Assembly (NCBI GenBank): GCA_025677815.1
Contig: JAIXMP010000066.1
Coordinates: 1 to 64,000, forward strand
Length of the DNA stretch: 64,000 nucleotides
Reading direction: 5' to 3'
Source: Phascolomyces articulosus
Taxonomy: Eukaryota > Mucoromycota > Mucoromycetes > Mucorales > Lichtheimiaceae
A program made the translations under genes and the position numbers. Each line of letters opens with the position of its first letter. Position 1 is the stretch's first letter. This document shows, one piece after another, positions 48,502-59,945 of this stretch. The notes beneath the pieces are model-generated. The model ran no database searches and was not told the DNA's origin. It saw only the letters and a list, made by a program, of their open reading frames with translations.

Positions 48502-50055
48502 TCATTGCAGCTGTTATTTCTGATCAATATCTTGGAAAATATAAAACCATTGTCCTTTCCTCTGTTTCTTATATCATTGGTCTTTTGATTCTTGTTTGTA
48601 CTTCTATTCCTGCGGCCATTGATAATGGTGCTGCTTTCCCTGGTTTTATTGTTGCCCTTATTTTCATTGGTTTTGGTACTGGTGGTATTAAGGGTAATGT
48701 GTCTCCCTTAGTCGCTGAACAATATCAAAGCAAACAACCTTTTGTTCGTACTCTTAAGAATGGCAAACGCGTGATTGTCACTCCTCAAGCTACCTATCAA
48801 CAAATGTTCAACATGTTCTACTGTATGTATAATTATCATTATTATTGGAAGGTCATCTCTCCCCGCTCCTCTTTCTCTCTATCAATATAGAATAAAAACC
48901 TAACCATGTTTCTTTTCTTTTTTTTTAATATACATATAGGGGGTATTAACGTGGGTGGTCTTTCTGCTATTGCTACCACGACGATGGAAAAGAACATTGG
49001 TTTCTGGTCTGCTTACCTTTTACCACTTTGTATGTTTATTGTTGGTATCATTGTTGTTGTAGCTGGTCGTAAACGTTATGTTGAAGCCCCTCCCCGTGGT
49101 TCTATTATTTTGGAAGCTTTCAAGGTGATCAAACTTTGGTTCAAAACCCGTGACTTTGATGCTTGTAAGCCTTCTGCATTGGAAAAGACTGATCCTGCAC
49201 TTGCTGCTACTGTAACTTGGGATGATATCTTTGTGGATGAATTCCGTCGTGCACTTAAGGCTTGTGTTGTCTTTTGTTGGTATCCCATTTACTGGCTCTG
49301 TTATTCTCAAATGACCAACAATTTGATTTCTCAAGCTGCTACTGTAAGTTTACACATATATAACAGGCATCAGCAGCGTTCAAAAAAAAAATAAACAGTG
49401 GCTCATCGAAAATGTTATCTTTTAGATGCTTACTGGTAATGTCCCCAATGATATTATGCAAAACATCAATCCTTTTGCATTGATCATTATCATTCCTATC
49501 ATGGACCGTATTTTCTATCCATTCTGTCGGTATGTTGGTATTCCTATGCGTCCCATCATGCGTATTTCCATTGGTTTCTTTGTTGCTGCTGTTGCTATGG
49601 CTTACACTGCTGGTATTCAATCCAAGATTTACAATTCACCCCCTTACTATGATAACCCTGATGGACGAGTCAATTGGATCTCTGCTGCATATCAAATTCC
49701 ATCCTATGTCTTTATTGCCTTATCTGAAGCATTTGCCTCCATTACTGGTTTAGAATATTCCTACAAAAAGGCCCCTCAATCCATGAAAGCCATTGTCATG
49801 TCGCTCTTTTTGTTTGCCAATTGTGTTTCTTCCATTTTAGCATTTGCTCTTGTTTCTGTTGCTGAGGATCCTAAGCTTATGTGGATGTACACGGGTATTT
49901 CCATTGCTGCTGCTATTTGTAGTGGTCTTATTTGGATCATTCATGGCAAGGGTGATAAGGTGGATGTAGAAGAAGATGCTATTGCTCGTGATGCAGAGGG
50001 AATGAAAGAATATTATAAAAAGATTGATGATGATAAGGAAAAGAATTTAGAGTAA
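47883..50055 (+). CDS. PTR2: PTR2-type peptide transporter (POT/NPF family)
   Basis: A proton-coupled di/tripeptide importer of the plasma membrane. Exons 47883-48020, 48099-48222, 48299-48390, 48501-48822, 48940-49343 and 49426-50055 join in frame to 569 aa. The E-x-x-E-R motif on TM1 reads IEFCERFTYYGVTGPF. The family signatures GFGTGGIKGNVSPLVAEQY and FYWGINVGGL follow, the second split by an intron within the Trp codon. About 12 hydrophobic segments are visible, with a long cytosolic loop around residues 290-330. The N-terminal about 45 residues are acidic and Glu-rich, a possible ubiquitination/regulatory tail. The intron before exon 4 ends in a (TA)n run of more than 30 nt. Peptide transporters are usually controlled by nitrogen source, but no binding site was identified here. 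Confidence 0.95.
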
Positions 50056-50214
50056 ACTCTTTATTTTCTTTTTTTTTTTTATTATTATTTACTATCAAAC
50101 GGTTTTTATTATATTATTATTATTATTTTGTCCTCCTTCTCTGTTTACTACCTTTATTATTATTTCTTTATTATTATTACTTTTTATTTCTTTTATTTTT
50201 TGGCAGCAGGGCTG

Positions 50215-50246
<32 letters not shown>

Positions 50247-51164
50247 TTTTTATGTATGTATTTATTTTTTTAAAAAATATCACTTCTTTCACCATTGTAT
50301 TTTAACAATATAATAATAAAAAACACACGCACACAAACACACTTCCAATGTTATAATAATATGTTTATTTACAGTGATGGCTTGGCAATCATTTTCTTCC
50401 ATGAGATTTTAAAAATGGAACACTCAACAAAATTATAATCTCACTACTATTACTACTACTCATACTAAAATAATGCTTAATAACAAAAAGCGTGTGAAAA
50501 CTTATATATTTATCAGGTTTTATGTATAAACCTTGTTTACCTATCGGGCTGTTGCAATAAATAATAATAATAAAAATAAAAGGAATAGAAGCGTCTATGC
50601 ATCATGCAGTTTATGTAGACAAATAAGATATTCCTTCCTTTTTAAATCATAAAAGCCTTTTTCGATATACATATAAACCAATCAAAGATTAGTATTGTTA
50701 ATATATATACCATACCATTCAATATATATATATATATTTTGATAAATTAAGGAAAAGCTGTAAAAAAAAAAGGGTTGCATCCAAATGGTAATAGGTTCGT
50801 TGCGCTGCTTTCTACGATACATTTTTTTTTACTAATTTAAATGCGGTATAGTGAGGAAAGAGTTACCACAATTGGATGAAAAGGACATATTTGGTGTGAT
50901 GAATGATCTAGTCAAGTGAAAAATCTTATTTTAATGTGCATAAAAAAATTACTCTAGCCAATGCGTATGAAAGAATAGTAACTTGAGAAACTAGTAGTTT
51001 ATTAGATCGATTTCTTTTCTTGATATATGAATTTGTTTTGATGGACATAACAAAAAAAGATAAACAGATATGTATAACATATTACATATTATTGGTAATC
51101 TTGTACTGTTCCCACTCACTATAACAATATTACCGGTGGAACTAGAAATGTATTTGAGCATTTA
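50056..51164. other. Intergenic
   Basis: The 3' flank of the transporter gene with TTA repeats (50084-50255), then AT-rich sequence without a gene up to the transposase relic. Confidence 0.5.
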
Positions 51165-51800
51165 GATCATATGAGGGATGATACAGATCAGAATTTGCAA
51201 ACGAAAGAAATTAGTGGAAAGCGTTTATATATTCGATATACAAAGGAAGATAAGGCTAAATTCTTTAAATTAAAGATAGAAAAATGCATGAGTGACTTCA
51301 GCAGCAGCTAAGTAGTAGTTATTTGTGTACAAATGTTCGTGTAGTACAGAGATGGGTAAAACAGTATGAAGAGGATCCAGACTCGGTATTAAATAGTAAG
51401 AAGAAACTGGATCGCAAATCCATCCTTAATGAGGAACATAAAAAGACAATCATTGAATACGTTTATTGAAGAAATAACAGATTATCTAATAGATAAGTAT
51501 AAGTCTACAGGTCTGAAAGTTTCTCGCAGAACATTCATAATCTTATGACAACAGAATGCAACTTATGGTTGAAAAAGTTAGTTTCATTCTGTTGAAAGAA
51601 ATAGTCCAGAAAAGATTAACGAACGCTACAATCGTGTTCGTGAATGGGATTAATAGATATGGATTTCTTGACTAGCTAACTGTGCGTTAATTGATGAATC
51701 ATCATTCGGTATAAATATGAAACATACAAGAGGTTAGTCAAAAGTTGACATTCCTGCTATTGTAAAAATGCGAGTTACGAGAGTAAAAACTACAACAGTA
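51165..51800 (+). mobile_element. Broken Tc1/mariner-like (IS630-type) DDE transposase
   Basis: A decayed reading frame can be followed across several frames. It has a helix-turn-helix part (YIRYTKEDKAKFFKLKIEKC, then VRVVQRWVKQYEEDPDSVLN), a linker (KKKLDRKSILNEEHKKTIIE), CNLWLKKVSF, SVERNSPEKINERYNRVREW and the catalytic-region motif CALIDESSFGINMKHTRG with KVDIPAIVKMRVTRVKTTTV. ALIDES is where the second catalytic Asp of DDE/D transposases sits. Stops and frameshifts are frequent. The homology ends abruptly at about 51800, before the third catalytic residue, where sequence of an unrelated gene copy begins on the other strand. No terminal inverted repeat was found. Confidence 0.7.
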
Positions 51801-52935
51801 TATGCCAAAAAGTCTTTTAATAGTTTCAGTACTTTGATACTACTCTCTTAAAGCTCCTTGCTACCGTTTTCTCCTTTATCCTTTAATACAGCTTCACTTA
51901 ATCTAAGTTTATAATTCAGATAACTACAGTTCATATCCGGTTGTTCACCAGCACGATGACGAGCAGTGCCTCCATCTGCAGGTAGAGTAGGTTTTTGGTT
52001 GTATTTTGCTAAGAATGACACCTGCAACTTCCTTTTAACACTATAAAAATAAAAATAGATAAATAAGCCCCTAAACAATCATACCCACCATGCTTATCAT
52101 AACCCATATTCAAATGTATGCAAACACGTACGATCTGGCACGTATTTCTGTTAAATCAAAACATTTAAACACAAATGGCCACACCCGATATTCTACGTCG
52201 TCCTCAATGTAGTCGCTGTCGAAAAAATTCATATTGTACAGATCCACAACAACTTCGATGCTTTTTCGAATCCAGTACAAATCAGGTTGGTCTAGTGGTT
52301 TAAATGTTTTGTTGATGATGGCAGTGCTTATATCATCAAGTGCTTTCTATAGTTTAAATATATATTATATCAATAACCATCCTATAAAAGCACATATAAC
52401 GATAACCCCATTTATACCTTGCCAAGAAACGAGTATAAGTATTCATGAAGATATTCTGAAAATTCTTGGTCGAAATCGATAGAATTAAAATCGCCAATCT
52501 CGTTCAATTCTTGCTCTGTGAAGACCTCGGCATACAATGGATCGTCAGGGTTTAGGATCATAGAATGAGCTGGGCTAAGGAGTGGTTTTTGTTCAAAAGT
52601 ATCAAAGCGTTCAGTTGGGTAAAAATATGACAAAAGGTTGACAGCAAACAGCCACATTATCCATATTTATTCAGTGAGACACTTATTGATCAAACTTTAA
52701 TCCTAAAGAATAATCCATCATGACGTGTTCTACAATCCGGCCACTCTTCAACTCCCACACTTGCCCAGATTCAATCACCTTCTCGTAATTGTTTTTTTAT
52801 TTCATCAAGTGCTTCTTTGGACATTAGAATTGAAGTTTTTTTGCTGGTGGTGGAGCGACTAGTGACATTGGCAGTGGGTGGGTAGGCCAACGATGACAAT
52901 GAGGGTGAGATTGGCTTTGGCAGTACTGTTCAGAG
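51800..52935 (-). pseudogene. Truncated, inverted copy of the gene at 57351-59402
   Basis: Exons 3 (part) to 6 (part) of the intact gene are present in the same order on the opposite strand. Exon 3 copy (about 52935-52695) has one extra A near 52795 that breaks the frame after MSKEALDEIKK. Exon 4 copy (52630-52415) keeps PLLSPAHSMILNPDDPLYAE. The exon 5 copy (about 52335-52130) is nearly identical to the intact gene at base level. Exon 6 copy (52040-51800) is much more diverged, with a stop where HESSI should begin after GENGSKEL. Exons 1-2 and 7 are missing: the left break abuts a DDE transposase relic, the right break abuts the LINE end. It cannot make the full protein. Confidence 0.85.
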
Positions 52936-53063
52936 TAAAAGGTTATATATTCGTATAAGTTAAAGTGATAGAAAATAAAAGTCGAATTTTATTTCAAACC
53001 ATGTCATGGTGAGCGGTAGAGAGAAGATGGGGGTAAAATAAATTATTGGACTATTTGACTAAA
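52936..53063. other. Junction between the gene copy and the LINE
   Basis: About 130 bp that belong clearly to neither side; probably the LINE 3' untranslated end plus the insertion point. No poly-A tail or target duplication could be set with confidence. Confidence 0.35.
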
Positions 53064-55898
53064 TTAGGATGATCTATTTCTAATGCGGTTGGATGAGATA
53101 AGAATGGATTCGAGTAATAATATGTTGGGGTACAAATGAGACGTTATTGAAAATGAATTGCCACTGTGCTTTCCATATATGTTCCAAAATGCTTGCAACG
53201 ATAATTGAACTTGATAATCGTGGAGGGTTGGTCGGAAAATGTAGCTTATAGACAGCATTTTTAAGATATCGGTATTAGTAAAAGGTCTTGTAGTACTTCT
53301 TTCCAAATTAACCATTTCCTGGGGTACCAGTATATAAAATGATATTCATCATCAATCAAATTTGAACAAATAGGACAAAGAGGCGAAGGGTATTCATGAG
53401 GTAACAATTTATGTAAAACTCTTCTGCAGGAAAGTTTGTGGTGCAGGGTGCGAAACCAAAAGTTCCTTGCTTGATAACGAATATCCAAATTCCAAAACCT
53501 TGACCATGGCTTGCTGTTCAACGGAGGGTCGCATGGACGGTGTTGTTCTACTTTATCTATAAATTTTTTAGCAATCATTTTACGAAAATCTTTGGTAGTT
53601 AGGTCGGTTAGTAGAATCCCATTTGCTTTACAATAATAGATAGGTTTGTCAATGTTATGTTTCATGATTGCTTGGTTGATTCCAGCTGGATGTTGAGGAG
53701 GAGAGAAGAGAACTCTTAAGACGATATGAGCGATTCCCAATTAACCTTTTTCCAGTTTATCGTCGATCTTTATTAACAAACGTCGAAATGGTTGGTGAAA
53801 TCCTGTTGAATCACATCGTCGAACGTAGCCAGAGTGAGTATTGATTATATAAAGGTCGCCAATACGTAGCCTTGTCTGTTTAACTCGCTGTAAAATTTGT
53901 GTAGCTGCTTGTAGAGTAATGGATGTAATAATTGGTCCTATAACATCCATAATATACATTTGCATGATGGTGTTGAGTGATAAAGATGATTCGTTCAGGT
54001 CGATGTTGAAATGATTCATTGTAACACATAATTGGTTAATGACTGTCACTAGTGCCTTCATCGATGGTGCCCTGAGTAGTGGGAATAAAAGGACCATTAG
54101 CGGATCTTGACCATCAGACCATTGTAGTATAATATTATAAATTGAGTCGTGCATAAATGACTTGTTGGGATCGTCGTTGTTAAACATAGGAATGATCCAT
54201 CGTAATTGTAGTGTTGATTGTTGTGCAGATGGGTGCAAGATGGCAATATCCCCTTCGTCTCGGTCAGCAACCATTTTATGATAAGCGATTTTGGACCACA
54301 TTCTTCTTGTCAAAAAGGCATGACATGTGCTTCAAACTTGTTCAAAAAATGCTTGTGGTACTGGACAAACTCTTAAAACATGCCACAAGGTTGATAAAAA
54401 TAAGGATATTGATGATGGTAGCTCGTCCTCGAATTAATATAGAACATTGTGAATGTATGTCGCATGTTGTCTTTATTTTTCTTAGTAGCTGATTTAGAAA
54501 CCGATCTCGTTGTTGTGGTGTACAATATAGCGGATATCCGAGATATACCAATGCTTGTTCAGAAGTTTGGTCAAACCAGGAATGAATACCTTGCGATTCC
54601 AGGGAGGACGGAGGGACGAAGAGGGGCTACCAGACAAAGATATCACATGCGTCTTATCTTTGTTTATTTTTGCATTTGACGCTAAAGAATATGTTTTAAT
54701 ATGTTGCAAAATGAGTTGAAAATCGTGTTGATTATGAATAAAAACAAAACAATCATGCATACGCAAGAATTTTTAATTTTGTTGGTCCATGTGTGGTGAT
54801 CTTGTAAGCGTTTGATGGTGTTGATGGGATTTAATATCCAGTGATGTTTTCGTCATGGAGGATGCGAGAGAGCAATGGTTGGAGAGCTAGATTGAATAAA
54901 ACCGGTCAAAGAGGATCACCTTACCTGACAATTCTTTGTTGTTTAAAACTATCTGATAAAAAGCCATTGATGTTAATGCGCATATTAGTCGAAAAGAAAA
55001 GGCGGTTGATACTTTGTCTAATACTGGTGAGGAATTCCCATCGAGCGAGACATCGGTCGAGATAGATTGGGTGTAACCTGCCATATGCTTTTTCCATATC
55101 CAAGGAAAGACCTACATCTTCATGTAATTCATTAATACGAGCGTGTTCCATCGTAAGTTTAACTGCAAGTCCATTGTCGGCAATGTATCGTTCATGTATA
55201 AATCCTGTTTGATATGGATTGATTAGAGCCTTACTACATTCAACAATCCTAGTGTTTAATAAACGCGTAAAAATTTTTGAATCAGTGTTAATCAAACAAA
55301 TGGGTCGATAATTTTTTAATAAAGACAAGTTTCCTTTTTTAGGAAGTAAACATAGATATGAGTCTTTTCATGATTGGGGAAACAAAGCCTTTTTAAGAGC
55401 ATCATTGTAAACTTGAGTGATTAGTTCATGATAACTGGGATGTTTGAATATAAGATACAAAACCTGGTACGGTAACCCACATAAGCCAGGGTTGCTTTGT
55501 TTTGGTGCTCGTCGTGCTGCCACCAGTAAATCATCAATAGTGAAATCTTCAATTAAAAAATCTTGGTCGTCAAATTGTAATTGGACTTGATTTGAGATAT
55601 GAGCTAATAGATCCGAAATTGCTGTGTCGTTGATGTGTTCTGTCGTATAGAGTGTCGAATAAAAAGAGATGATGCTTGATGCAGATGGTTTAATGAACTG
55701 TCTACTTGACCAGCCATACTTCATCTTTTTTTTACAATGTTCAAAGCAGGTTTTGGGGGAAGAAATTGATTCAAACACCGTATTATAATAAAAGGACCAA
55801 GAGCCCTGAATATGTTTTGGCATGGAGAGAGAGGATTTATGAAAAAGAATAGCATGGTCTGCAAAATAGTTTAAAATTAAAGAAGAAATGAATAACAA
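53064..55898 (-). mobile_element. Dead, 5'-truncated LINE (non-LTR retrotransposon)
   Basis: Minus-strand frames, in order, give a pre-RT linker (55898-55368, with RRAPKQSNPGLCGLPYQVLY), the RT fingers and palm (55328-54921: LKNYRPICLINTDSKIFTRL, NPYQTGFIHERYIADNGLAV, SLDMEKAYGRLHP), the palm end (54766-54494), the thumb (54551-54342), a connector (54313-53741) and a C-terminal zinc-knuckle region (53740-53261: CPICSNLIDDEYHFIYW). Frames shift between blocks. The usual catalytic D-D after the Tyr/Phe-Ala motif is replaced by MHDC, and the Asp of the KAYD motif is Gly, so the enzyme is inactive even apart from frameshifts. No apurinic endonuclease domain is seen upstream, consistent with 5' truncation. 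Confidence 0.85.
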
Positions 55899-56796
55899 CC
55901 CAAGTAGCTGAGTAGTTGGGGATGGTTATAGTTTTCTTGTATAATATTTTTCCTTGCTATATATAACAAAATATCCTCACGCCGTTATTTATAACTAACT
56001 CAATATATACAGTTCTACACACCCTCCTTAACTGTTACTTGTCCAAATCTCATTTTTCTGGGTCGAATAGAAAAATGAACAATGCAAACCCAATCACTTA
56101 GGCTTATGCTATCCCTTGAAGGATTACATAAAAAATGTTGAGCGCACCATCTAAAAATATACGACAAATAAAACAAAGATTGAAGATACACAAGTAAATG
56201 CCATCATTGTACAGATACAAAAACATGTAAAAAAAAACGCAAGTTATGGTTTATTTAACAAAATATATTTTCTTATCTACAGCGCTGGCCAGTGTTTAAG
56301 GACATCAAAATCCATAATAATAAAATGAACATTTAAACAACCAATCCAAGATGAATAACCATGTGTGTGAACAAGTAATTACTAATAAGTGGAGAGAAAA
56401 AAGCAAAAATAAAGTTAGCATATGATTATTAATGATGTTGCATAACTCCCACCCATTATTAAAGCAATGTGTTGTACCTTTTCCCCCTTTCCATAGGTAC
56501 ATTCTTTTTCGAACTTTACATATGTATAGTTTTATTCCAAGCACAATTTTGGTTTTTAAATTGATTGATCCTAGGTCACGCATCGCTATAAAAAATAGAA
56601 CATAAAAAATAATTAATAGCAAACATGATAATTACAAATTGTATTGCAGCTGTTGCTATCTTTGGATTACAAAGATATTCCTGTAAAAACATAGTTACGA
56701 TTAAAAGCGCATAAAATATTGAGAGATGGAAATCTTGCTTCAACCGACGTATTGTATGTACGTTATGAACAAAATAATAATAATATAGGAAATCGG
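55899..56796. other. Intergenic, possible relics
   Basis: Two minus-strand hydrophobic ORFs (56305-56622 and 56576-56839) suggest a small membrane protein split by an intron, but no start, domain or clear splice join supports it. Nothing else recognised. Confidence 0.4.
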
Positions 56797-57158
56797 GAGC
56801 GCGGTAAATAGGAGGGAGGGGAGGATTGGTTACCTCCAACTTTCACATATTAAACCACTTGAATAAAAAAATAAAAAAAATAATGAAAAAAAAGTATACA
56901 TGCCATGTAAACGCAGTATAATAGGAGGGAGGGGACGATTGTTAACCGCCAGCTTTCACATATTAAACCACTTAAATAAAAAAAAATATACATGGCATGG
57001 AATGAGAGTCATAATAATATAGAAGAGCGCAGTAAAATAGGAGGGAGAGGACGATTAGTAACCGCCAGCTTCCACATATTAAACCACTCGTAGTAAAATA
57101 GGAGGGAGGGGACGATTGGTAACCGCCAGCTTTCACATATTAAACCACTTGAATAAAA
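56797..57158. repeat. Minisatellite of four about 62-bp units
   Basis: Four direct copies of a unit starting TAGGAGGGAGGGG, continuing GACGATTGGTAACCGCCAGC and ending TTTCACATATTAAACCACTT. They begin at about 56807, 56923, 57038 and 57098. Copies 1-2 and 2-3 are about 115 bp apart with variable spacers that share a GCATGG/GCCATG motif; copies 3-4 are about 60 bp apart. Copy 1 is the most divergent. The array ends about 190 bp upstream of the intact gene at 57351, so it lies in its promoter region. Confidence 0.85.
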
Positions 57159-57265
57159 AATAACGAAGAGAAAAAGATACATGGAATGTTACGAGAGGTA
57201 GAGTCCAACTGTTTACGCAAAAACAAAATAGCAGCCACAATATTCATTCTCAGATTTTTAAAAAA

Positions 57266-57289
57266 TACGCGTATACGCTTATACGCGTA
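57266..57289. promoter_or_regulatory. Near-palindrome with two ACGCGT boxes
   Basis: ACGCGT at 57267-57272 and again at 57283-57288 are joined by TATACGCTTAT, and the 24-bp block is nearly its own reverse complement. ACGCGT is the core MCB site bound by MBF-type G1/S regulators in fungi. It lies 62-85 bp before the ATG at 57351. Cell-cycle control is inferred. Confidence 0.5.
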
Positions 57290-57350
57290 GCACCCTTCTC
57301 CTCGCAACCGACACTGTCAAAAACTTGGTAATTCAAAAAAAACCATTGCC

Positions 57351-59402
57351 ATGGCAATGAACTCCTCAGTTACAGCTAAAAGCTTCAGGAAAAAAAATTG
57401 CAAAAGACGTGAGTAAAGCTTAAACTCTATAAATGGTTTATTTACTGAATGATTTTTTGTACATTATAGTTGTAGACGAATATGTTTCAGGCTGCAAAGA
57501 AAACAACAACAACCCATCACTCAAACAATTTGTTTTACAAGAGCTGGTTCATATTGCGGAACTGACTGATATTCGACAAAATCCTGCTGGATTCTGGACA
57601 GTAATTTTCAAAAAAGCTGTTGAAGATGCAGAAGTCGAAGGCGTTTTTGAAGAGGTTTGCAGTTGTATTTTTTTTTTTTTTTTTTTTTTTTACTGTTATG
57701 CTGATGTATTAATTATTTTGGATATTGGTAGGAAATTGATTGGGCACTTATTAGCGCACAGCGAAAAAAATCTGAAAAGCCAATCCCAACCTCATCGTCA
57801 TCGTCACCCCACCCACCCACCGCCAGTGTTACCAGTCGCCCCACCACCACCACCAAAAAATCATCAATTCTGATGTCCAAAGAAGCTCTTGATGAAGTAA
57901 AAAACAATTACGAAAAAGTGATTGAATCTGGACTGGTGTGGGAGTTGAAGAGTGGCCGGATTGTCGAGCAGGTCATGATGGATTATTCGTTGGGATTAAA
58001 GTATGAGCAGTAAGTATCTCACTGAATAAATGTGGATAATTTGGCTGTTTGCTGTCGACTTTTTGTTTTAGAGATTCAAGTTTTTACCTAACTGACCTCT
58101 TTGATTCTTTTGAACAAAAACCACTCCTTAGCCCAGCTCATTCTTTGATTCTAACACCTGATGATCCATTGTATGCCGAAGTATTCACCGAACAAGAATT
58201 GGAAGAGATTGGCGATTTCAATTCTATTGATTTCGACCAAAAACTTCCAAAGGATGTTCATGAATACTTATACTCTTTTCTTGACAAGGTATAAATGCTG
58301 TTATCATTATGTGTGCTTTTGTAGGATGGTTATTGATATAATATATATATATATATAAACTATAGAAAACACTTGATGGTATAAGCACTGTCATCTACAA
58401 CAAAACATTTAAACCACTGGACCAACCTGATTTGTACTGGATTCGAAAAAGCATCGAAGAGGTTGTGGATCTGTACAATATGAACTTTTTCGACAGCGAC
58501 TACATTGAGGACGACGTAGAATATCGGGTGTGGCCATTTGTGTTCAAATGTTTTGATTTAACAGAAATACGTGCCAGATCGTACGTGTTTGCATACATTT
58601 GAATATGGGTTATGATGAGTATGATGGGTATGATTGTTTAGGAGCTTACTTATTTATTTTTATAGTGGTAAAAGAAAGTCGCAGGCATCATCCGCAAGAC
58701 ATAACCGCAACCGCACCCTACCTGCACACGGAGCCACCACTCGTCATCGTGTTGGTGAGCAGCCAGATATGAAGTGCAGTTATCTAAACTATGAACTTGG
58801 AATTAGTGAAGTTGCATTAAAGGATGAAGGTGAAAATGGCAGCAAGGAGCTTCATGAAAGCAGTATCAGAGCTCCCAAAATGTTAAAAGATTTTTTGACA
58901 AATATTGCACGTGAGCGCCCATCCATCCTTCACTCTATCAAAACAGCGGCATTCATTATTTCAGGTTCGTGTTACGCACAAAATAAAGCGTTAAATATAA
59001 TATCCATTCAATTGTCCTATCTTACTTATTAATACAAAACAACTGTTGATGATTTTAGGTTTACACATGTCGGTCATCGTACTAGATTGTCCCAAAGGAT
59101 CCGTTTGCCGCGTCACCCAATCGGAGAGAGCAGCATTTCCCCTCCATCCACATGTTTGCTTTCCGTCACTTATTCCAATCCTCGAACTTGCATATCGTAC
59201 ACGTCTCTATTTGTTAGATACTGTAGCAGCCATCAAAGGAGATAAAACTGTCGTATCATTAGGAAAAAAAGGGAAGAAACGGGCCTCAACATCAGTACCA
59301 CCACCATGTATTACTACAACTCAATCATCACCATCCTCATCGACATCAACAACTAGCAGTAAAAGCGATCAGCAATCATCAAAAAAACAAAAACAGCAGT
59401 GA
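57351..59402 (+). CDS. Uncharacterised protein of a Mucoromycota multi-copy family (intact copy)
   Basis: No domain recognised. Seven exons, 57351-57408, 57470-57654, 57732-58009, 58072-58288, 58366-58580, 58666-58964 and 59059-59402, keep the frame (531 aa). An alternative start at 57433 lies inside the first intron; I prefer 57351 because the splice GTGAGT...ATTATAG continues the frame. Features in order: Q/L-rich helix (1-80), S/T/P linker, EALDEVKNNYEKVIESGLVW, an acidic segment with PDDPLYAEVFTEQELEEIGD, DLYWIRKSIEEVVDLYNMNF, a basic stretch, then CSYLNYELGISEVALKDEG and IRAPKMLKDFL, and a low-complexity basic tail. Glu/Lys spacing in the E-L-G-I-S-E ... K-M-L-K-D segment recalls nuclease-like folds but this is not demonstrated. 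I recall related expanded proteins in Mucoromycota. An inverted broken copy lies at 51.8-52.9 kb. Confidence 0.72.
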
Positions 59403-59857
59403 TTTTATCTTTACTTGTGTATAAATCAAACCAGCATTATCAATACATGAATATCAATATCATTCTTTTTTTTTATCTTTTTTTCATCAACATGTATATT
59501 ACAAATATGATACACCAATCAAGAGCCAGTAGCAAATTATAAAATGATTTGATACTGTTGTGCTTTTGAATATACCACTACTACTCCCTTTATATATATA
59601 TACCCATTATGTAAAATAAATCTTGTATAGTACCTATGAATTATACTACTTTTTTTTCTATTCAGTGGGGTGTATGCATCGATATTGACCCATCATATTT
59701 TTTTTTCTGCTATACATCTTCTTTCCCAGATTAAACATCCAGAGCGAGAGAAATAAAGAGTGTGAAATAATAATACTCTTTTAGCTGTCAAACATATCAC
59801 AAACAAAAGGATCTGCACACTAGACCTCCGCTTTTGCAACTCCCAATTTTGCATATT
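59403..59857. other. 3' flank of the family gene
   Basis: AT-rich, with a TA run at 59590-59602; no gene recognised. Confidence 0.5.
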
Positions 59858-59945
59858 CCATATATTCAGAACTCTTGGCCCTTTTATTATAGTACAGTGT
59901 TTCAATCAATTTCTTTCCACAAAACCTGCTTTGAACATTGTAAAA
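59858..59945 (+). mobile_element. LINE fragment in inverted orientation
   Basis: Read on the plus strand this gives YIQNSWPFYYSTVFQSIS then a Phe-His-Lys and TCFEHC, followed by poly-Lys from an A run. The LINE at 53-55.9 kb has IQGSWSFYYNTVFESIS and KTCFEHCKKK at its minus-strand positions 55827-55735. DNA similarity over about 85 bp is plain by eye. It is a scrap of the same LINE family in the opposite orientation; the A run at 59941-59955 corresponds to the family's own AAAAAAAAG codons. Confidence 0.75.

Noticed and set aside
52275..52300. A-box-like TGGTCTAGTGG
   Set aside because: It lies inside the exon 5 copy of the broken gene, with no B box downstream; the match is part of coding sequence.
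55899..56100. Possible LTR end (TATATACAGTTCTACACACCCTCC)-like context
   Set aside because: No second LTR, primer-binding site or polymerase coding sequence nearby.
56305..56839. Two overlapping hydrophobic minus-strand ORFs as a small membrane-protein gene
   Set aside because: No start or convincing intron joins them; composition is AT-driven.
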